Positions 60,837 through 64,000 of a stretch of 64,000 nt of DNA are shown in pieces. Position numbers and translations under genes: made by a program. Under the pieces are notes generated by a model. It was not told the DNA's origin. It did no database searches and worked only from the letters and a program-made list of their open reading frames with translations. Origin of the DNA: Acidovorax sp. 210-6 (GTDB lineage: Bacteria; Pseudomonadota; Gammaproteobacteria; Burkholderiales; Burkholderiaceae_C); contig NZ_JAACJE010000001.1 in assembly GCF_010020825.1 (NCBI RefSeq), positions 2,790,001 through 2,854,000 on the forward strand, written 5' to 3'. Within the stretch, counting starts at the first letter, position 1; the number at the start of each line of letters is the position of its first letter.

Positions 60837-60886
60837 GCATGCGGGCCATGAAAATCATGAGGTGTCTTTGGCGCTTTCCCGCATGC
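60837..60886. promoter_or_regulatory. Inverted repeat in the pqqB upstream region
   Basis: GCATGCGGG (60837-60845) / CCCGCATGC (60878-60886), 9 perfect bp, 32-bp spacer, ending 32 bp before the pqqB start. Candidate operator or leader hairpin in the divergent promoter region. Confidence 0.45.
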
Positions 60887-60917
60887 CGGCCCCCAAACCG
60901 GCGTGCAGACTGGGGGC

Positions 60918-61853
60918 ATGAAAATACTCGTTCTCGGTTCTGCCGCCGGTGGCGGCTTCCCGCAGTGGAACTGCAACTGCCGCAATTGCGCCGGTGTGCG
61001 CGATGGCAGCGTGCGGGCCCTGCCGCGTACCCAGTCCTCGATCGCGGTCAGCGCCGATGGCGTCGACTGGGTTCTGTTCAACGCCTCGCCCGATATCCTG
61101 AGCCAGATCCGCGCCCAGCCGGCGCTGCAGCCGGGACGGGCCTTGCGCGATACCGGCATCGTCGGCGTCGTGCTGATGGATGCGCAGATCGACCATACCA
61201 CCGGCCTCTTCATGCTGCGCGAGGGGCGGCCGCTCGATGTGTGGTGCACGCCGCAGGTGCAGGAAGACCTCACCACCGGCAATCCGATCTTCAACGTGCT
61301 GGAACACTTCTGCACCGTGAACTGGCAGCCGGTCGACGTCAGCCCCGGCCAGCCTTGCCCGAGTTTCGTCGTGCCACGGGCCCCGGGCCTGCGCTTTACG
61401 CCGGTGCCGCTGAGCAGCAAGGCGCCGCCGTATTCGCCGCACCGCGAAAACCCGCATCCGGGCGACAACCTGGGCATGCTGATCGAGGATGTGGCGACCG
61501 GCTACCGGGTTTTCTACGCGCCGGGTTTCGGCGCCATGGAGCCGCATCTCGAAACCTTCCTGGCCGATTTCGACTGCGTGATGCTGGATGGCACCTTCTG
61601 GACGGATACCGAGATGATCGACCTCGGCATCGCCCCCAAGACGGCGCGCTCCATCGGCCACCTGCCGCAATCCGGGCCGGGCGGCATGATCGAATTGCTG
61701 GCTGGCTACCCCAGGCCGCGCAAGATCCTCATCCACATCAACAACACCAATCCGATCCTCGACGAGGACTCGCCGCAACGTGCCGAACTGGGCGCCGCCG
61801 GCATCGAACTGGCCTGGGACGGCATGGTGATCACCAACGGAGACAAGCAATGA
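60918..61853 (+). CDS. pqqB: PQQ biosynthesis protein PqqB
   Basis: 311 aa metallo-beta-lactamase-fold enzyme reported to hydroxylate the Glu-Tyr intermediate. N-terminal '[20 protein letters not shown]' contains the structural zinc site CxCxxC; '[11 protein letters not shown]' replaces the usual HxHxDH; later '[20 protein letters not shown]' and GTFWTDTEM are conserved. ATG 60918 follows a G-rich site only one base away; GTG 60903 is also possible. Its stop overlaps pqqC. Confidence 0.96.
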   Translation: MKILVLGSAAGGGFPQWNCNCRNCAGVRDGSVRALPRTQSSIAVSADGVDWVLFNASPDILSQIRAQPALQPGRALRDTGIVGVVLMDAQIDHTTGLFMLREGRPLDVWCTPQVQEDLTTGNPIFNVLEHFCTVNWQPVDVSPGQPCPSFVVPRAPGLRFTPVPLSSKAPPYSPHRENPHPGDNLGMLIEDVATGYRVFYAPGFGAMEPHLETFLADFDCVMLDGTFWTDTEMIDLGIAPKTARSIGHLPQSGPGGMIELLAGYPRPRKILIHINNTNPILDEDSPQRAELGAAGIELAWDGMVITNGDKQ

Positions 61854-62605
61854 ACATGAACGAACTGCCACCGTGGAGCGCCGAAGAGTTCGAATCCCGC
61901 CTGCGGGCGATGGGCACCAGCTACCACATCCACCACCCCTACCAGGTGATGATGAAGGAGGGCAAGGCAACGCGCGCCCAGATCCAGGCCTGGGTCGCCA
62001 ACCGCTACTACTACCAGATCAACATCCCGATCAAGGACGCAGCGATCATGGCCAACTGTCCGGAGCGCGAAGTGCGCCGCCACTGGGTGCAGCGCATTCT
62101 CGATCACGACGGCTTTGCCGGCGAGGCAGGCGGCATCGAGGCCTGGATTCGCCTCGGCGAAGCGGTCGGCCTGAGCCGCGAGGACATCATCGCGCAGCGC
62201 CACGTGCTGCCCGGCGTGCGCTTTGCCGTCGACGCCTACGTCAATTTCGCCCGCCAGCGCCCCTGGCAGGAGGCTGCCGCCGCCTCGCTGACCGAGCTGT
62301 TCGCACCGACCATCCACCAGTCCCGGCTCGACAACTGGCCGAGCCATTACCCGTGGATCGAAGCGGCCGGCTATGACTACTTCCGCCGCCGCCTGAACGA
62401 AGCGCCGCGCGACGTGGTGCACGGCCTGCGCATCACCCTCGGCCATTTCACGACGCGGGAGCAGCAGGCGCGGGTGATCGACATCCTGCAGATGAAGCTC
62501 GACATCCTGTGGAGCATGCTCGACGCCATGCTGCTCGCCCACTGCCCGGTACAGATCGAAGGCTGGGGCGCCTACCGGCCGATGGCGCCGGTCTATCCGC
62601 GCTGA
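61850..62605 (+). CDS. pqqC: Pyrroloquinoline-quinone synthase PqqC
   Basis: 251 aa, cofactor-free oxidase that performs ring closure and eight-electron oxidation in the last step. '[20 protein letters not shown]', '[20 protein letters not shown]', '[20 protein letters not shown]' and '[20 protein letters not shown]' are family hallmarks; full length. ATG 61850 overlaps the pqqB stop by 4 nt. Confidence 0.97.
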   Translation: MNMNELPPWSAEEFESRLRAMGTSYHIHHPYQVMMKEGKATRAQIQAWVANRYYYQINIPIKDAAIMANCPEREVRRHWVQRILDHDGFAGEAGGIEAWIRLGEAVGLSREDIIAQRHVLPGVRFAVDAYVNFARQRPWQEAAAASLTELFAPTIHQSRLDNWPSHYPWIEAAGYDYFRRRLNEAPRDVVHGLRITLGHFTTREQQARVIDILQMKLDILWSMLDAMLLAHCPVQIEGWGAYRPMAPVYPR

Positions 62606-62614
62606 ACCCTGGCC

Positions 62615-62721
62615 CTGGCGCCGGCCTCCAGAAAATCTTGAGGGGCTTTTGGCGAATGCCCGGGCGCCAGCCGGCCAGCGAATAGCCAAGATGACACACA
62701 GGTGCCGCAGGGTGCGGCGCC
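62615..62721 (+). ncRNA. Hairpins between pqqC and pqqA
   Basis: Outer stem CTGGCGCC / GGCGCCAG (62615-62622, 62663-62670) enclosing CCTCCAGA / TCTTGAGG; then GGTGCCGC / GCGGCGCC (62701-62708, 62714-62721, loop AGGGT) only 6 nt before the pqqA ribosome-binding site. Likely a processing or attenuation region setting PqqA output. Confidence 0.45.
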
Positions 62722-62740
62722 CTAATCAAGGAGACATACG

Positions 62741-62815
62741 ATGAACTGGCAAACCCCGGCTTACTGCGAAATCCGCCTCGGCTTCGAAGTAACCGCCTAC
62801 GTCTACGTTCGCTGA
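62741..62815 (+). CDS. pqqA: PQQ precursor peptide PqqA
   Basis: 24-residue substrate peptide from which PQQ is built. It ends 'RLGFEVTAYVYVR', giving the required Glu16-x3-Tyr20 pair (EVTAY) that PqqE joins. AAGGAG (62728-62733) lies 7 nt ahead of the ATG. Unusually it sits after pqqC and before pqqD instead of first in the operon. The Trp-Gln-Thr-Pro start (MNWQTPAYCEIRLG) follows the common MxWxxPxxxEIRLG pattern. Confidence 0.95.
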   Translation: MNWQTPAYCEIRLGFEVTAYVYVR

Positions 62816-62824
62816 ACGAGCCCC

Positions 62825-62854
62825 GGAGCGGTCGCCGGCAACGGCAGCCGCTCC
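62825..62854 (+). other. Hairpin downstream of pqqA
   Basis: GGAGCGG (62825-62831) / CCGCTCC (62848-62854) between pqqA and pqqD; no T-run. May stabilise the upstream pqqA message or damp read-through into pqqD. Confidence 0.4.
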
Positions 62855-62866
62855 CTCTGACCGAGC

Positions 62867-63148
62867 ATGGCAACCATGAATCCATCCGACCGCCCGCGCC
62901 TCAGCCCGCATTACCTCTTCCGCTACGAAGCCAGCCAGCAGGCACACATCCTGTTGTACCCGGAGGGCCTCATCAAGCTCAACCCGGCCGCGGCCGAAAT
63001 TCTGCAGCGCTGCGACGGCGAGCGGACAACCGACGACATCATCGCCGACCTCGACGCCGCCTTCCCCGGCAATCGCACGGCCATCGCCCAGGACACCCGC
63101 GCCTTCCTCGCCGCCGCCTGCGACAAGGGCTGGTTGCGCGTCACCTGA
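62867..63148 (+). CDS. pqqD: PQQ biosynthesis chaperone PqqD
   Basis: 93 aa winged-helix peptide-binding protein that presents PqqA to PqqE. 'RPRLSPHYLFRYEASQQAHI', 'LYPEGLIKLNPAAAEILQRC', 'DGERTTDDIIADLDAAFPGN' match PqqD. Start ATG 62867; ATG 62876 also possible. Last pqq gene; not fused to pqqC or pqqE as in some species. Confidence 0.95.
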   Translation: MATMNPSDRPRLSPHYLFRYEASQQAHILLYPEGLIKLNPAAAEILQRCDGERTTDDIIADLDAAFPGNRTAIAQDTRAFLAAACDKGWLRVT

Positions 63149-63324
63149 CGGCGCTCGCCGCCGACCCCCTCCCGGTTTTACCCGGCCGGATTATTACTTT
63201 CGACATATTTCATTTGGCTGGCGAAGGGAGCAGAATCGAAAGCGTCTATTACTTTGGTTTGGGTTGGCTCGCTCCGAATAGTCCGGCCCAGGCGCTTTTG
63301 ATCGGGTTGTCCACAGGTAACAAA

Positions 63325-63708
63325 ATGAACAAACACCTGTTGCTCGGCGTGCCGAATATCGACCATCAGCACGATGAGTTGTTGCGCTCGCTGCAGCACC
63401 TGCTCGCCGCGGGCAAATGCGACGAGGGGTTCAGCGAAGTCATCTCCCGTCTGACGATCCAGATTCACGACCATTTCCAGAGCGAGGAGCGTTTCATGGC
63501 CGGCCTCGCCCTGCCGCCGGAGATGATGCGCGAACACGAACGGGAGCATTCGCGCATCATCGAGGAACTGACCCAGATGCACCTCGATACCATGGCCGGC
63601 CTGCGGCTGTCGTTCGAGGACATCATCGGTCATTTCGTGTCCTACATCAGCCAGCACGTCATCGAATTCGATCTCCGGCTCAAGCCTTACATTGCGCAGC
63701 CTGCTTGA
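63325..63708 (+). CDS. Bacteriohaemerythrin
   Basis: 127 aa O2-binding di-iron protein. Iron ligands: 'VPNIDHQHDELLRSL' (His), 'IQIHDHFQSEERFM' (His, Glu), 'EHEREHSRIIEEL' (two His) and 'HVIEFDLRL' (His, Asp), all in family order. ATG 63325 with AGG upstream. The gap after pqqD suggests its own promoter. Roles range from O2 sensing to delivery to O2-using enzymes such as PqqB/PqqC; the link is only positional. Confidence 0.92.
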   Translation: MNKHLLLGVPNIDHQHDELLRSLQHLLAAGKCDEGFSEVISRLTIQIHDHFQSEERFMAGLALPPEMMREHEREHSRIIEELTQMHLDTMAGLRLSFEDIIGHFVSYISQHVIEFDLRLKPYIAQPA

Positions 63709-63720
63709 CGGCTGAGCCGA

Positions 63721-64000
63721 TCAGCTACCGGCCATCGCCAGTACCAGGGGCGTGGTGATCGCCGAAAGGGCGGTCGACAGGATCAGCGCGCCGGCCATGC
63801 CGCCTTCCACCGCCTTGAATTGCCGCGCCATCAGGAAGACGTTGGCGCCCTGGCCGATCGAGGCGAGCAGCACGATGACCCGGGTTTCGAGCGGCGGCAG
63901 GGCGAGCAGCCTGGCCAGCCCGAAGACGATCAGCGGCAGGATCAGCAGCTTGGGGATGACGATGGCCAGGCTGACCTTCCATTCCGATTTCAGGTTGTAT
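63721..64000 (-). CDS. AEC-family transporter, C-terminal part (window edge)
   Basis: The last 92 residues of an auxin-efflux-carrier-type permease: 'VSLAIVIPKLLILPLIVFGL', 'RVIVLLASIGQGANVFLMAR', then 'EGGMAGALILSTALSAITTP' near the end. Three to four membrane helices. The start lies beyond the window. Convergent with the haemerythrin gene, 12 bp apart. Confidence 0.85.
   Translation of the reverse strand, partial: YNLKSEWKVSLAIVIPKLLILPLIVFGLARLLALPPLETRVIVLLASIGQGANVFLMARQFKAVEGGMAGALILSTALSAITTPLVLAMAGS

Noticed and set aside
60800-61849. In-frame N-terminal extension of pqqC (601-aa frame)
   Set aside because: Runs out of frame through pqqB; pqqC starts at 61850 with ATGA coupling and normal length.

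Overview
ORGANISM. The left 16 kb reads as betaproteobacterial chromosome of the Comamonadaceae (Acidovorax-like). It carries a tryptophanyl-tRNA synthetase with a DUF1508-like tail, the linked block kinase / PP2C phosphatase / RNase PH / RdgB / HemW / YicC, and short 'AGCTATTATTTTGATAGC'-type intergenic repeats that I associate with this family. From about 16.3 kb rightwards the window is accessory DNA from more than one source. The last 21 kb (pqq genes and neighbours) recalls Rhodocyclales-type betaproteobacteria; that is an impression from gene content, not a computed result.

LAYOUT. (1) 1-16.1 kb, core genes: YciO/Sua5-type protein, M50 protease, trpS, a CHASE2-cyclase/FecR-TPR-barrel pair, a SUMF1-like protein, a thioesterase, an I78 inhibitor, then the leftward run kinase-PP2C-rph-rdgB-hemW, and yicC. 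(2) 16.2-37.6 kb, an integrated plasmid-like element. It starts with a P4-type integrase just after yicC, preceded by a compact three-way-junction fold. Leftward genes follow: a FlK-like thioesterase, two adjacent genes that look like the halves of a Cas4-type nuclease, a ParR-like protein and an actin-like ATPase (PRTRC D). Next come a 1.2 kb non-coding hairpin region, a second tyrosine recombinase, an H-NS protein, and the PRTRC cassette (ThiF/E1, A/JAB, B/E2-like, F, C/ubiquitin-like, E, ParB). The element continues with a PAPS-reductase-like protein, a HU protein, an ART-like protein, a truncated N6-methylase and a Fic protein. (3) 37.66-40.86 kb, a complete IS1071 without target duplication, abutting a 3' fragment of lpdA. 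(4) 41.1-42.7 kb, an IS91-type transposase whose start codon touches a LexA-like box, followed by a tonB gene that has lost its 5' end. (5) 43.4-64 kb: TonB receptor, NarX/NarL-type two-component system, prolyl aminopeptidase, MocR regulator with a divergent PNPOx-like gene, redox and YeeE-type membrane genes, two methyltransferases, and the split PQQ locus (pqqE with four tightly coupled unknowns; pqqB-C-A-D 4 kb further on), then a hemerythrin and a transporter fragment.

HOW IT FITS. The most interesting system is the PRTRC cassette. In one run it encodes a ubiquitin-like protein (extended at its C-terminus here), an E1-like ThiF, an E2-like protein with a single cysteine and a JAMM peptidase, next to ParB, with actin/ParR-like partition genes nearby: a ubiquitin-like conjugation system coupled to DNA segregation on a mobile element. 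Second, pqqE is co-transcribed with a SerC-like, a PyrD-like, a PuuD-membrane-like and a 31-aa membrane protein, all lacking canonical residues of their parent families or reduced in size. No type IV secretion genes, attR or gmk (the usual neighbour of yicC, from memory) are in the window, so the element's right boundary lies outside it or was lost by IS1071-linked rearrangement.
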